From the NCBI GenBank assembly GCA_050299335.1, contig JBNKVT010000008.1, positions 124,001 through 188,000 of the forward strand: a DNA stretch of 64,000 nucleotides, given 5' to 3'. The notes under the pieces are model-generated. The model was not told where the DNA came from. It did not search any database and saw nothing but the letters and a program-made list of their open reading frames with translations. The translations under genes and the position numbers were made by a program. Below, piece by piece: positions 35,151 through 44,065 of this stretch. Numbering within the stretch: the stretch's first letter is position 1; each line of letters starts with the position of its first letter. This DNA comes from JBNKVT01 sp050299335 (GTDB lineage Bacteria; Pseudomonadota; Alphaproteobacteria; Rhodobacterales; Rhodobacteraceae).

Positions 35151-38063
35151 TCAGCGAGGCGGCGGCGCGGCGCCGTTTCCCGCCGGGTTCCATCCCGGGG
35201 TCAGCCGGTGCCTGAGCAGCGCCAGCGGGTGGGCACGGAGCGTCAGGCGCATGGCGACGTAATCCTCGACCACCTCCTCGCCGAGGGTCATGTCGGGGAG
35301 GGTTACCTTGGGCTCGATGATGCCTTCGCCGTCGATGTCGCCTGCGAAGAGCGGCAGGGGTTCGGTGCCCTTGATGGCCTTGGCCTGCCACAGAGCCTCG
35401 CGCCGCGACAGGCCGAGGGTGGCGAAGGCGTCGGCTTCGGCGAGGATGGCCAGAAGTCGGGGCGGGGTGCCGGCGCGGCGCCAGACATCCTCGACCGTGT
35501 GGTAGCCGTTGCCGCGCGCCGAGGCGATCCAGTGGGCCTCGTCCTCGCGCATGGCCTTGATCTGGCGGAAGCCGAGCCGCAGCGCCAGGCCGCCCTTCCC
35601 GTCGGGTTCCATGGAATTGTTCCAATAAGACGCGTTGACGTCGATGGGGCGGACCTCGACCCCGTGGGCGCGGACGTCGCGGACGATCTGGGCCGGGGCG
35701 TAGAAGCCCATGGGCTGGGAGTTGAGAAGCGCGCAGGCGAAGATGCCGGGGTGGTGGCATTTCAGCCAGGCGGAGGCGTAGACGAGAAGGGCGAAGGACG
35801 CGGCGTGGCTTTCGGGGAAGCCGTATTCGCCGAAGCCTTCGATCTGGGAAAAGCAGCGTTCGGAGAAGTCCGGGTCGTGGCCGTTGGCGGCCATGCCGTT
35901 GAGGAAGCGTTCGCGGAACAGGTGGATGGTGCCGTTCTTCTTGAAGGTGGCCAAGGCGCGGCGCAGGCGGTCGGCCTCGGAGGGGTCGAAGCCGGCGCCG
36001 ATGATGGCGATCTGCATCGCCTGTTCCTGAAACAGCGGCACGCCGAGGGTGCGTTTCAGGACCTCGCCGAGGGCGTCGTTGGGCAGCTCCGCCACTTCCT
36101 CGCCCCGGCGGCGGCGCAGATACGGGTGGACCATGTCGCCCTGGATCGGGCCGGGGCGGACGATGGCGACCTCGATGACCAGATCGTAGAAGCTGCGCGG
36201 TTTCATGCGCGGCAGGAAGTTCATCTGCGCCCGGCTTTCGACCTGGAAGACGCCGATTGAATCGGCGACGCAGAGCATGTCGTAGACTTGCGGGTCTTCG
36301 GCGGGCAGGGTGGCCAGTGTGAAGTCTTCGCCCAGGTGTCGGGTGAGCAACTCGAACGCCTTGCGGATGCAGGTGAGCATGCCGAGGCCCAGGACATCGA
36401 CCTTGAGGATGCCGAGCGCGTCGATATCGTCCTTGTCCCAGCAGATGACGGTGCGGTCCTCCATGGTGGCGTTTTCGATCGGCACGAGGGCATCAAGATC
36501 GCCTTCGGTGATGATGAAACCGCCGACATGCTGCGACAGGTGGCGGGGGAAGCCGGAGATGTCGCGGACCAGCTGCATGGTCTGGGCGAGGCGGCGGTCG
36601 GTGGGGTCGAGGCCGAGTTCGCGGAGGCGTTCCTCGGGCATCGCCCCCGATCCCCAGCCCCAGATCTGCGAGGACATGGCCGAGATGGTGTCGGCGGACA
36701 GCCCCATCGCCTTGCCGACCTCGCGGATCGCCCGCTTGCCGCGATAGTGTACGACGGTGGCGCAGAGGCCGGAGCGGTGGCGGCCGTAGCGGTTATAGAT
36801 GTACTGGATGACCTCCTCGCGGCGCTCGTGTTCGAAATCGACGTCGATATCGGGGGGCTCGTCGCGAGCCTCTGAGACGAAGCGCTCGAAGACCATGGTG
36901 CCGAGTTCCGGGCTAACGGAGGTGACGCCGAGGGCGTAGCAGACGACGGAATTGGCGGCGGAACCGCGGCCCTGGCAGAGGATGCCGATGGACCGCGCGT
37001 AATCGACGACGTCGGAGACGGTGAGGAAAAAGGGGGCGTAGTCCTTTTTGGCGATCAGTTGCAGTTCGTGGTCGGCCATCCTGCGGACCCGGTCGGGGAC
37101 GCCTTGCGGATAGCGCCAGCGCAGGCCCTCGTCGGTGAGGCGGGTGAGGCGGGATTGCGGCTCTTCGCCGTTGAAAATCTCGGCGGGGTACTCGTAGCGG
37201 AGTTCGTCGAGGGAGAAGGTGCAACGGGCGGCGATCTCGCCGGCGCGGTGGACGGCGGCCTCATGGCCCTGAAAAAGGCGCAGCATGTCGGCCTCGGGGC
37301 GGAGGCGCTGCTCGGCATTGGCCTGGGCGGCGCGGCCGATCTGGTCGATGCGGCGTTTCTCGCGGATGCAGGTGAGGATGTCGACGAGGCGGCGGCGCGA
37401 GGCGTGATGCATGATCGGCGCGGCGGAGGCGACGAGGGGGATGTTCAGGCTGTCGGCGAGGGAGTGCAGGCGGTCGAAGCGGGCCGGGTCCTGGCCATCG
37501 TAGCGGGGGGCGGCGACGAGGGCGACTTCCGGGAAGCGGCGCGTCAGCTCCCGGACATGTTGCGCCCACCAGCCCGCGCCGCGCTTCGGGGCCGGTGCCT
37601 GTGGGTGGATCAAAAGGGTATGGTTCGCGGCGTGGTCGATCAGGTCGGTCAGATCGAGATGGCAGTCGCCCTTGGGGGCGGCGAGGCGGCCCTTGGAGAG
37701 GAGCTTGCAGAGCTTCCCCCAGGCGGCGCGGTCGCGGGGCAGCATGGTGGCCTCGAACCCGTCGCGGAGGCTGATGCGGGTGGCCGGGATCAGGCGGGGG
37801 ATGGTGGCGTCGGGCGGGAGGTCGAGCCCGAGTGTCGATATGGGGAGGTCCCCGCCCCCGGCGCGGCGTTTCGCCTCCGCCACCGCCTCGGCGATGTCGC
37901 GGGCCTGGACATGGGCGCGCACGATGCCGGAGACGGAATTACGGTCGGCGATGGCCAGGGCCGCCATGCCAAGCTCGGAGGCGCGCAGCATGTATTCCTC
38001 GGCGTGGCTGCCGCCGGTCAGGAAGGTGAAATTCGACGTGACGCAGAGCTCGGCGAAGGGCAT
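35151..38063 (-). CDS. dnaE2: Error-prone DNA polymerase DnaE2, C-terminal OB region missing
   Basis: A 970-residue C-family polymerase of the DnaE2 (translesion) type: ELCVTSNFTFLTGGSHAEE in the PHP domain, GRGSAANSVVCYALGVT, and catalytic Asp residues in PPDIDVDF. The protein stops shortly after MRLTLRAHPLALLRHRLTPG, where family members continue with about 80-100 residues of OB fold (VLVRQRPG-type segment). Nothing of that domain remains in the 19 bp before acyP. No imuA or imuB is adjacent. The chosen ATG 38063 lies just downstream of a near-consensus LexA box. Confidence 0.92.
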   Translation of the reverse strand: MPFAELCVTSNFTFLTGGSHAEEYMLRASELGMAALAIADRNSVSGIVRAHVQARDIAEAVAEAKRRAGGGDLPISTLGLDLPPDATIPRLIPATRISLRDGFEATMLPRDRAAWGKLCKLLSKGRLAAPKGDCHLDLTDLIDHAANHTLLIHPQAPAPKRGAGWWAQHVRELTRRFPEVALVAAPRYDGQDPARFDRLHSLADSLNIPLVASAAPIMHHASRRRLVDILTCIREKRRIDQIGRAAQANAEQRLRPEADMLRLFQGHEAAVHRAGEIAARCTFSLDELRYEYPAEIFNGEEPQSRLTRLTDEGLRWRYPQGVPDRVRRMADHELQLIAKKDYAPFFLTVSDVVDYARSIGILCQGRGSAANSVVCYALGVTSVSPELGTMVFERFVSEARDEPPDIDVDFEHERREEVIQYIYNRYGRHRSGLCATVVHYRGKRAIREVGKAMGLSADTISAMSSQIWGWGSGAMPEERLRELGLDPTDRRLAQTMQLVRDISGFPRHLSQHVGGFIITEGDLDALVPIENATMEDRTVICWDKDDIDALGILKVDVLGLGMLTCIRKAFELLTRHLGEDFTLATLPAEDPQVYDMLCVADSIGVFQVESRAQMNFLPRMKPRSFYDLVIEVAIVRPGPIQGDMVHPYLRRRRGEEVAELPNDALGEVLKRTLGVPLFQEQAMQIAIIGAGFDPSEADRLRRALATFKKNGTIHLFRERFLNGMAANGHDPDFSERCFSQIEGFGEYGFPESHAASFALLVYASAWLKCHHPGIFACALLNSQPMGFYAPAQIVRDVRAHGVEVRPIDVNASYWNNSMEPDGKGGLALRLGFRQIKAMREDEAHWIASARGNGYHTVEDVWRRAGTPPRLLAILAEADAFATLGLSRREALWQAKAIKGTEPLPLFAGDIDGEGIIEPKVTLPDMTLGEEVVEDYVAMRLTLRAHPLALLRHRLTPGWNPAGNGAAPPPR

Positions 38064-38075
38064 GGGCGGGAGTAT

Positions 38076-38090
38076 ATTCCCGTTTTGTTC
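38076..38090. promoter_or_regulatory. Near-consensus LexA (SOS) box upstream of dnaE2
   Basis: ATTC-N7-GTTC at 38076-38090 differs by one base from the alphaproteobacterial LexA consensus GTTC-N7-GTTC, 13 bp upstream of the dnaE2 ATG. DnaE2 is commonly an SOS gene in this class, which makes the weak site credible. Confidence 0.5.
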
Positions 38091-38141
38091 TCCTGTGGAG
38101 TCCCCGTTTGCCCTTGCTTCCCTTGCCAAAGGTCCGCGTGC

Positions 38142-38552
38142 TTACGGGATCAGGATGGCCCCGCGCTCGTATTCGGCTTCATCGGTGGTGCCGTCGTCAT
38201 AGGTGAGCATGATCTTCACCGAGCCGACGGATTTGGCCGGCAGGGCGATGAAGGGCAGGTGGTTCTCGAGGTCGAGGGCGTTGGGATTGGCCGCCGCCTC
38301 GTCGCAGGGGGGGAGGTCATAGGCTTGCGTCGCCGCGTCGCCGTTCAACCCGAAGGCCACGCTTTCCAGCCCGCAGCGCCAGCTTTCGAGATGGGTGAAG
38401 TAGAGCAGGTCCTGGCCCTCGTATTCCCGCACCCCGATCCATTGCGCCCGTGTCAGGTCGAGGATCGGCCGTACCTCGGCGGCGGTGGTGAAGGACTGGG
38501 CCAGCGCCGGGGCGGCGAGGGCGAGCGGGATCAGGGCGAGGATCGGGCGCAT
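38142..38552 (-). CDS. Small secreted protein of unknown function
   Basis: A 136-residue protein with a clear signal peptide (MRPILALIPLALAAPALAQS) and a soluble periplasmic remainder with two Cys residues (WRCGLE and LPPCDE) that could form a disulfide. Hydrophobic strands such as LPFIALPAKSVGSVKIML suggest a small beta fold. No family recognised. The ATG 38552 has GGAG upstream. It precedes dnaE2 on the same strand but the SOS box between them argues for separate control. Confidence 0.75.
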   Translation of the reverse strand: MRPILALIPLALAAPALAQSFTTAAEVRPILDLTRAQWIGVREYEGQDLLYFTHLESWRCGLESVAFGLNGDAATQAYDLPPCDEAAANPNALDLENHLPFIALPAKSVGSVKIMLTYDDGTTDEAEYERGAILIP

Positions 38553-38710
38553 GGCGCTCTCCGGTCGGGTGGGCGGTTTCCCGACAGTCTTGCGCCCAAG
38601 GGTAAACAAAGCGTTCCCGGCCCCGCGAATTATGCCGGGGCGTGTCCGAAGCCGCCCGTTGCGCTACCTGGGAGGGTGGCAGCATCCAGGCGGAACAGGG
38701 CCAGACAGCG

Positions 38711-41272
38711 CTAGCTGCGGGGCCGGGAATTCTCGGGATCGTAAAGCGGTTTCTGTCCGACCGCCGCGACCTCCACCGGGAAGCGTTCGTCGAGATAGGA
38801 AATCTCGAGCCTGCGTCCCTCGCTTGCTTGGCTCCAGGGCAGATAGGCCAGCGCGATGTTCCTGCCGATGCTCGGCCCATAGGCAATGGAGGTGGTGTAG
38901 GAGCGCCGCCCCAACTCATCGACCAGCACATCGCCGGTCTCGGGATCGAGCACCGGCAGGTTGCCCAGCGGATAGCGGGCCACGCCCTTGCTGTCGGTAT
39001 TTTCGGTCATCACCAGGGTACACAGCATCGCAGGCTGGTGGTCGCGGGCGCGGTATTCCAGATGCTTCGCCTTGCCGCGGAAATCGGCCTCCTTGACTTT
39101 TGGCCGGGCAAGGCCGGCCTCGTAGAGATTGTATTCGGTGAGCAGGTCGGCATTCTGCAAGCGCAGCGACTTTTCCAGCCGCCGCGAATTGGCATAGGTC
39201 TCGACACCCACCGCGATGATACCGGTCTCGCGCAAGGCATCCCAGACGGCGAGACCGTCCTCATAGGCCATGTGCAATTCCCAGCCCTGTTCGCCGACAT
39301 AGGAGATGCGGAAGGCGGTGACGGGCCGCCCGGCGATCTCGATGGGGCGGATGGCGGCGAAGGGGAAGGCGTCGGGGTCGAGCGCGGCGGGATCGGCGAC
39401 GACTTTCTTCAGATTCTCCCGCGCGTTCGGACCCCAGATGCCGATGGTGATATTGGCCTCGGTGACATCGGTGATGGTGACGTCGAGCCCCCGGTCCTCG
39501 GCCATGCGCTGCATGTACTTGAGGTCGCGCGGGCCCGCATCGGCACCGTTGATGAGACGGCAGTTGTCGGCCTCGCGCAGGATGGTGAAATCCGCCCGCA
39601 CCATGCCCTCGTCATCGAGCATATGGGTGTAGATGCCGGTGCCGATCCGCGCATCCCCGCCGATCCGCGCGGCGCAGAGATATTCGAGCAGCGCCACATG
39701 GTCGGGCCCGGAAAGGTCGGTCATGTGGAAATGCGACAGGTTGATGAGGCCGCAATCGGCGCTCATTTCCAGCTGTTCGGCGTTGGAGACGCGCCAGAAA
39801 TGCCGGTTGTCCCATTCATCTTCCCGCACCGGCACCTGATCGGCGTATTTCTCCAGCAGGTGCTCGTTGGCGGCGTAGCCATGGGCGCGTTCCCAGCCGC
39901 CGAGTTCCATGAAATAGCCGCCGAGCTCCACCTCGCGGGCATGGAAGGGCGAGCGGCGGATGCCGCGTCCGCTGGCGAAGGGCTCGCGGGGGTGGACGGG
40001 TGGGGTATAGATCTTGGCCGCCGTCTCGCGACAGCGGCCCTCGATGAAGTCCGCCCCGAGCTGATAATCGTTGAAACGGGCATAGTCGATGGAATGGTGG
40101 TCGATCCCGGTGCGGCCCTTGGTCATCCAGTCGGCCAGCAGCTTGGCCATGCCGGGCGCGTCCTTGACCCAGATGGCGACGGCGTACCACAGGCCGCGGA
40201 GCTTGCGGCTTTCGCCGATGGAGGGGCCGCCATCGGTGGTGGTCTGCAACAGGCCGTTGAAGGAGTGGCTTTCGTTGAAGCCCAGTTCGCCGAGGACCGG
40301 GGTCAGTTCCATGGCGCGTTCGAGGGGCTCGATGACGTCTTCGAGTTCCAGGTCGCGCTGGGAGGGGGACAGGCGCGCCTCTTCCTTGGACTGAAGGTCG
40401 CGGGGATGCACGAGGCGGGGCTCGTCGGCATAGTAATAGCCCCACTCGATCTGGCCGCCCTCGGTGGTTTTTGGGTCACCCGTGTCGCGCAGATAGGCCG
40501 AGTTGCCCTGGTCGCGCAGCAATGGCCGCCCGATTTCCTTACCGGTGCCGGCGAATTCCTCATAAGGCCCGAAGAAGGTCAGCGGGTGGTCGACGGGCAT
40601 GACGGGCAGGTCCTCGCCGGCCATTTCGGCGATGAGACGGCCCCAGAGACCGGTGCAGATGATGACGTGTTTGGCGGTGATCGTGCCGCGATGGGTCTGG
40701 ACCCCGGTGACGCGGCCGTTTTCGGTGACGAGGCCGAGGGCCGGCGTGTTGGCGAAGGCCTGAAGCTTGCCGGCCTTCACCGCCATGTCCACCAGCTTGC
40801 CGGCGACGGTCTGCGAGCGCGGGATGACGAGCCCGGCATCGGGGTCCCAGAGCGCGCCCTGGATCACATCCTCCTCGATCAGCGGGAATTTCTCCTTGGC
40901 CTCGGCGCTGGAGATCATCGTGACCCGGCTGCCAAAGGCCTTGCCGCTGTCGACCCGGCGCTTCAGTTCCTCCATCCGCTCGTCATCGTCGACGCGCGCC
41001 ACCTCGATACCGCCGATCCGCTGGTAGTGGCCGAGCTTTTCGTAGAAATCCATCGAATAGAGCGTCGTCCAGGCCGCCAGCTTGTCATGGCCGGTGGCGA
41101 AGCAGAAATCCGAGGCATGGGCGGTCGAGCCGACATCGGTCGGGATGCCGGACATGTCGATGCCGACGATGTCATCCCAGCCGTTCTCGACCAGATGGTG
41201 GGCGACCGCGGCGCCGACGATGCCGCCGAGACCGACGATGACGGTATTGGCCTTGTCGGGAAACGCTGCCAT
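38711..41272 (-). CDS. FAD-dependent dimethylglycine/sarcosine dehydrogenase-like protein with GcvT domain
   Basis: An 853-residue two-domain enzyme. The N-terminal DAO-type FAD domain opens TVIVGLGGIVGAAVAHHL (residues about 10-28) and contains HASDFCFATGHDKLA; the C-terminal half is a folate-binding GcvT/aminomethyltransferase domain with INLSHFHMTDLSGPD and FRISYVGEQGWELHM. This build is typical of dimethylglycine or sarcosine dehydrogenases that pass one-carbon units to tetrahydrofolate. The exact N-methyl substrate is not known. It is divergent from a GlxA-type regulator that may control it. Confidence 0.88.
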   Translation of the reverse strand: MAAFPDKANTVIVGLGGIVGAAVAHHLVENGWDDIVGIDMSGIPTDVGSTAHASDFCFATGHDKLAAWTTLYSMDFYEKLGHYQRIGGIEVARVDDDERMEELKRRVDSGKAFGSRVTMISSAEAKEKFPLIEEDVIQGALWDPDAGLVIPRSQTVAGKLVDMAVKAGKLQAFANTPALGLVTENGRVTGVQTHRGTITAKHVIICTGLWGRLIAEMAGEDLPVMPVDHPLTFFGPYEEFAGTGKEIGRPLLRDQGNSAYLRDTGDPKTTEGGQIEWGYYYADEPRLVHPRDLQSKEEARLSPSQRDLELEDVIEPLERAMELTPVLGELGFNESHSFNGLLQTTTDGGPSIGESRKLRGLWYAVAIWVKDAPGMAKLLADWMTKGRTGIDHHSIDYARFNDYQLGADFIEGRCRETAAKIYTPPVHPREPFASGRGIRRSPFHAREVELGGYFMELGGWERAHGYAANEHLLEKYADQVPVREDEWDNRHFWRVSNAEQLEMSADCGLINLSHFHMTDLSGPDHVALLEYLCAARIGGDARIGTGIYTHMLDDEGMVRADFTILREADNCRLINGADAGPRDLKYMQRMAEDRGLDVTITDVTEANITIGIWGPNARENLKKVVADPAALDPDAFPFAAIRPIEIAGRPVTAFRISYVGEQGWELHMAYEDGLAVWDALRETGIIAVGVETYANSRRLEKSLRLQNADLLTEYNLYEAGLARPKVKEADFRGKAKHLEYRARDHQPAMLCTLVMTENTDSKGVARYPLGNLPVLDPETGDVLVDELGRRSYTTSIAYGPSIGRNIALAYLPWSQASEGRRLEISYLDERFPVEVAAVGQKPLYDPENSRPRS

Positions 41273-41561
41273 CTCTTTACCCTTTCCTGCCGATGCCTCT
41301 CGGGCCATTGGAGCGCCTGGCGGGCGCGATTGCCAGCCCGGAATCAGAACCCGGACGCGCGCGCCCGTTTCCGGATGCCCTGTCCCGATACCCAATTCCG
41401 TTGCCGTGTCCCGAAGCCGGGCCCCGGGGCCCGGCGATCGAGGAGGACCGGGGCCCCGTGCCGGGCAGGCTGCCGATGATTTGCGCCGGAATACAGGATG
41501 TTTGCGTCAAAGCGGGATTATGGCTACGACAGGAACATTCACGCCAGTTTCCGGAGGCGAC
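41273..41561. promoter_or_regulatory. Divergent spacer with 20-bp GC palindrome
   Basis: A 289-bp spacer between the dehydrogenase-like gene and the GlxA-type regulator gene. It contains a perfect 20-bp palindrome at 41416-41435 (half-site GCCGGGCCCC) and a second 10-bp palindrome at 41450-41459. They are candidate regulator sites or structured leader elements. No gene is visible here. Confidence 0.45.
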
Positions 41562-42614
41562 ATGGTCCACTCGTCCCTTACCCATCCGCATCGCTCGGCG
41601 CTCCGGGCGCGCAAGGCCCATGCCGAGGGTCCGCGCCTGACCGTCGGGTTCATCCTGACCCATCGCTTCACCCTTTGCGCCTTTGCCAATTTCATCGACG
41701 TGCTGCGCCTCGCCGCCGATGAGGGCGACCGCAGCCGTCCGATTCTCTGCGACTGGGCGGTGCTGTCGCATTCGATGGACCCGGTGCCGTCGAGCAGCGG
41801 CGTCACCGTGCAGCCGACGGCGCGCCTCGGCGACCCGCAGCGCTTCGACTATATTGTCGTCGTGGGCGGGCTGATGGACGAAACCCCGGTGCTCGACCAG
41901 GCCTATCACCGCTACCTGCACAAGGCCGCCGAGGTCGGGGTGCCGCTGATCGGCGTCTGCACCGGCGCCTTCTTTTTGCACCGGGCGGGGCTGCTGGACG
42001 GGTATTCCTGCTGTGTGAGCTGGTTCCACCATTCCGATTTCCTCGAACAGTTCGAGGGGCTCAACCCGGTTTCGGACCAGATCTTCGTCGTCGACCGGGA
42101 CCGGCTGACCTGTTCCGGCGGCGCCTCTTCCGCGCATCTGGCGGCCTGGCTGGTCGACAAGCATGTCGGCCGGGCCCAGGCCTCGAAAAGCCTCCATATC
42201 ATGATCATCGACGACGCGCTGCAGGCCGATCAGCCGCAGCCCGGGCTGCCTTTGGACCTGAAGACGCGGGATCCGATCGTGCAGCGGGCGCTCTTGCTGA
42301 TGCAGCAGAATATCGACACCCCGATCCCGGTGCAGGAGGTGGCCAAGCGCATGGGCAAGAGCAAGCGCCAGATCGAGCGGCATTTCCGCACGGCGCTGGG
42401 CACCTCGCCGCAGGCGGCGTTTCTGGACATGCGGCTGGATATGGCCAGGCATCTGATCGAACGGACCGGGAAATCCATCGCCCGGATCGCGGTGGATTGC
42501 GGCTTTTGCGATTCGTCACATCTGAGCCGGATGTTCCGGCGGCGATACGGGGGCACGCCACAATCCTTTCGGGCGGAGGCGGAAGGCGCGGTAGCGCCCC
42601 GCCGGGCTGGATAG
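41562..42614 (+). CDS. GlxA/AraC-family transcriptional regulator
   Basis: A 350-residue regulator with an N-terminal DJ-1/PfpI-like domain (nucleophile-elbow Cys in IGVCTGAFFLHRAG) and a C-terminal AraC helix-turn-helix pair (VQEVAKRMGKSKRQIERHF, then IARIAVDCGFCDSSHLSRMF). Members such as GbdR, CdhR and SouR control betaine, carnitine or sarcosine breakdown, fitting the divergent dehydrogenase-like neighbour. The ATG 41562 has GGAGG 4-5 nt upstream; an upstream ATG at 41520 is possible. Confidence 0.92.
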   Translation: MVHSSLTHPHRSALRARKAHAEGPRLTVGFILTHRFTLCAFANFIDVLRLAADEGDRSRPILCDWAVLSHSMDPVPSSSGVTVQPTARLGDPQRFDYIVVVGGLMDETPVLDQAYHRYLHKAAEVGVPLIGVCTGAFFLHRAGLLDGYSCCVSWFHHSDFLEQFEGLNPVSDQIFVVDRDRLTCSGGASSAHLAAWLVDKHVGRAQASKSLHIMIIDDALQADQPQPGLPLDLKTRDPIVQRALLLMQQNIDTPIPVQEVAKRMGKSKRQIERHFRTALGTSPQAAFLDMRLDMARHLIERTGKSIARIAVDCGFCDSSHLSRMFRRRYGGTPQSFRAEAEGAVAPRRAG

Positions 42615-42653
42615 GCCCGTTCGGTCGGACCCACGGCGGGGCTGGGCGGGCGC

Positions 42654-43412
42654 TCAGTCGAACAGCGGCAGGCCGGACAGGGCGGCGCAGGCGATCACCA
42701 GATAGGCGACGGGCCGGTAATGGTCCTTGCCGAAACGGGCAAAGAGGGTGCTGCCGGTGAGGGTGGCACCGGTATAGGGCAGCGCGAGGAGGAGACCGAG
42801 CAGGATCAGCCGCCAGCTCAGGAGACCATTGGCCCAGAAGGTGGCGAAGCTGATGAATTCGGTCAGGGTGAAAAAGAGGATGACATTGGCCCGTATCCTG
42901 GCAGGCGCCGCGCCGCCGCCGAGATAGAGCAGGATGATCGGCGGCCCGGTCATTCCCGAGAACCCGCCCATCAGCCCCGCCAGCCCGCCGATCCCGGCGG
43001 TCAGGGGCCGCGCGGGCCGTCCCTGATAGCGCCAGCCGCTGGCGATCACGCCGACAAGCGCGAAGATCGCCACCGAGGCGAACCAGCGGAAGGCCAGCGG
43101 CTCGACCCGGGTCAGGAGGAACACCCCCGCCGGAATGCCGATCAGCGCTCCGAGACCCAGGAGCCCCACCTCGCGCGGCTCGCCTTTTCGCAGCGCGTCG
43201 GGGACCAGCAGCATCGGCCCGAGGATGTCCATGACCAGCAGCGTCACCACCACCTCGGGCGGGGTCAGGAACTGGGCGGCGATGGGAACGAAGACCAGCG
43301 CGGTGCCGAAACCGGTGAAGCCGCGCACCAGCCCCGCGAGGATCACGGTCAGGGCGAGCCAGGGCAGGCCGTCGGGCAGGCTGGCGAAATGGTCGGCGAG
43401 AAGATCGGGCAT
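42654..43412 (-). CDS. TSUP (TauE/SafE) family membrane transporter
   Basis: A 252-residue protein with about eight membrane helices and TSUP signatures: GLVRGFTGFGTALVFVP near the start and GLAGLMGGFSGMTGPPIILLYL in the centre. Family members export sulfite/sulfoacetate or other anions; the substrate here is unknown. The ATG at 43412 has GGAG about 8 nt upstream. It converges on the GlxA-type gene 39 bp away. Confidence 0.9.
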   Translation of the reverse strand: MPDLLADHFASLPDGLPWLALTVILAGLVRGFTGFGTALVFVPIAAQFLTPPEVVVTLLVMDILGPMLLVPDALRKGEPREVGLLGLGALIGIPAGVFLLTRVEPLAFRWFASVAIFALVGVIASGWRYQGRPARPLTAGIGGLAGLMGGFSGMTGPPIILLYLGGGAAPARIRANVILFFTLTEFISFATFWANGLLSWRLILLGLLLALPYTGATLTGSTLFARFGKDHYRPVAYLVIACAALSGLPLFD

Positions 43413-43444
43413 CGGGGTCTCCGGCGATCCGGCCCCCGATGCAC

Positions 43445-44005
43445 TCAATTGCGGCGGAGTTCAAGCCCGTATGGCGGCGCGGCGCCTGTCCGGTGCAGGG
43501 AGGTGAGGCCGGCGCGGCGCAGACAGGCGCTTTCGCCCTTTGCCGCCGGGACGACATACTCGGTCAGCACCGGGATGATCCGGCAGCTTGAAGGCCCCGA
43601 CACCGCGATGGCGCCAAAGCCGGGGAAGTATTTCATCGACCCGTTCCAGCCGGCGCACTCCCGGGTCCGTGCCGCGCCCTCGGCGGCCAGGATCGCGTTG
43701 GGGTTCGCCTCCTCGGCGGTGAGGCAGATCACCTGCCAGTCCGGCACTTCCAGCTCGTTGGCATAGACCGGCCCCCGGGCGAGCGCCTCCAACAGCGCCT
43801 CGGTCTCGCGCCCGTCCGGAGCGTTGACGAGATACCAGAGCGCCGCGCTTCCCATAGCCACGCCAGCCACCAGCAGCCCCATCTTCAGCGCGTGCCAGAC
43901 GCGCAGGAGGATGGCGATCATGCGGTCGGAGCGGGACTGGAAGGGGCGGGAGGTCCCGGCGCGGCGGGTATTGCGGGCGCGCGTTCGTCCGGGGTGGCGG
44001 GCCAT
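43445..44005 (-). CDS. Single-pass membrane protein of unknown function
   Basis: A 186-residue protein. A basic N-terminal tail (MARHPGRTRARNTRRAG) precedes a membrane helix at about 36-60, then a soluble domain with Cys residues (VICLTAEE, RECAGWNG, SSCRIIPV) that may form periplasmic disulfides. The ATG 44005 has GGAGGGG about 8 nt upstream; a later ATG at 43921 lacks one. It is downstream of secF on the same strand. No family recognised. Confidence 0.65.
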   Translation of the reverse strand: MARHPGRTRARNTRRAGTSRPFQSRSDRMIAILLRVWHALKMGLLVAGVAMGSAALWYLVNAPDGRETEALLEALARGPVYANELEVPDWQVICLTAEEANPNAILAAEGAARTRECAGWNGSMKYFPGFGAIAVSGPSSCRIIPVLTEYVVPAAKGESACLRRAGLTSLHRTGAAPPYGLELRRN

Positions 44006-44065
44006 GTCTCAAGCCCCTCCGGTCAGGCGGCGCGGCCAGCTTCTGCGGCCCGCGCCCGGCATGGC

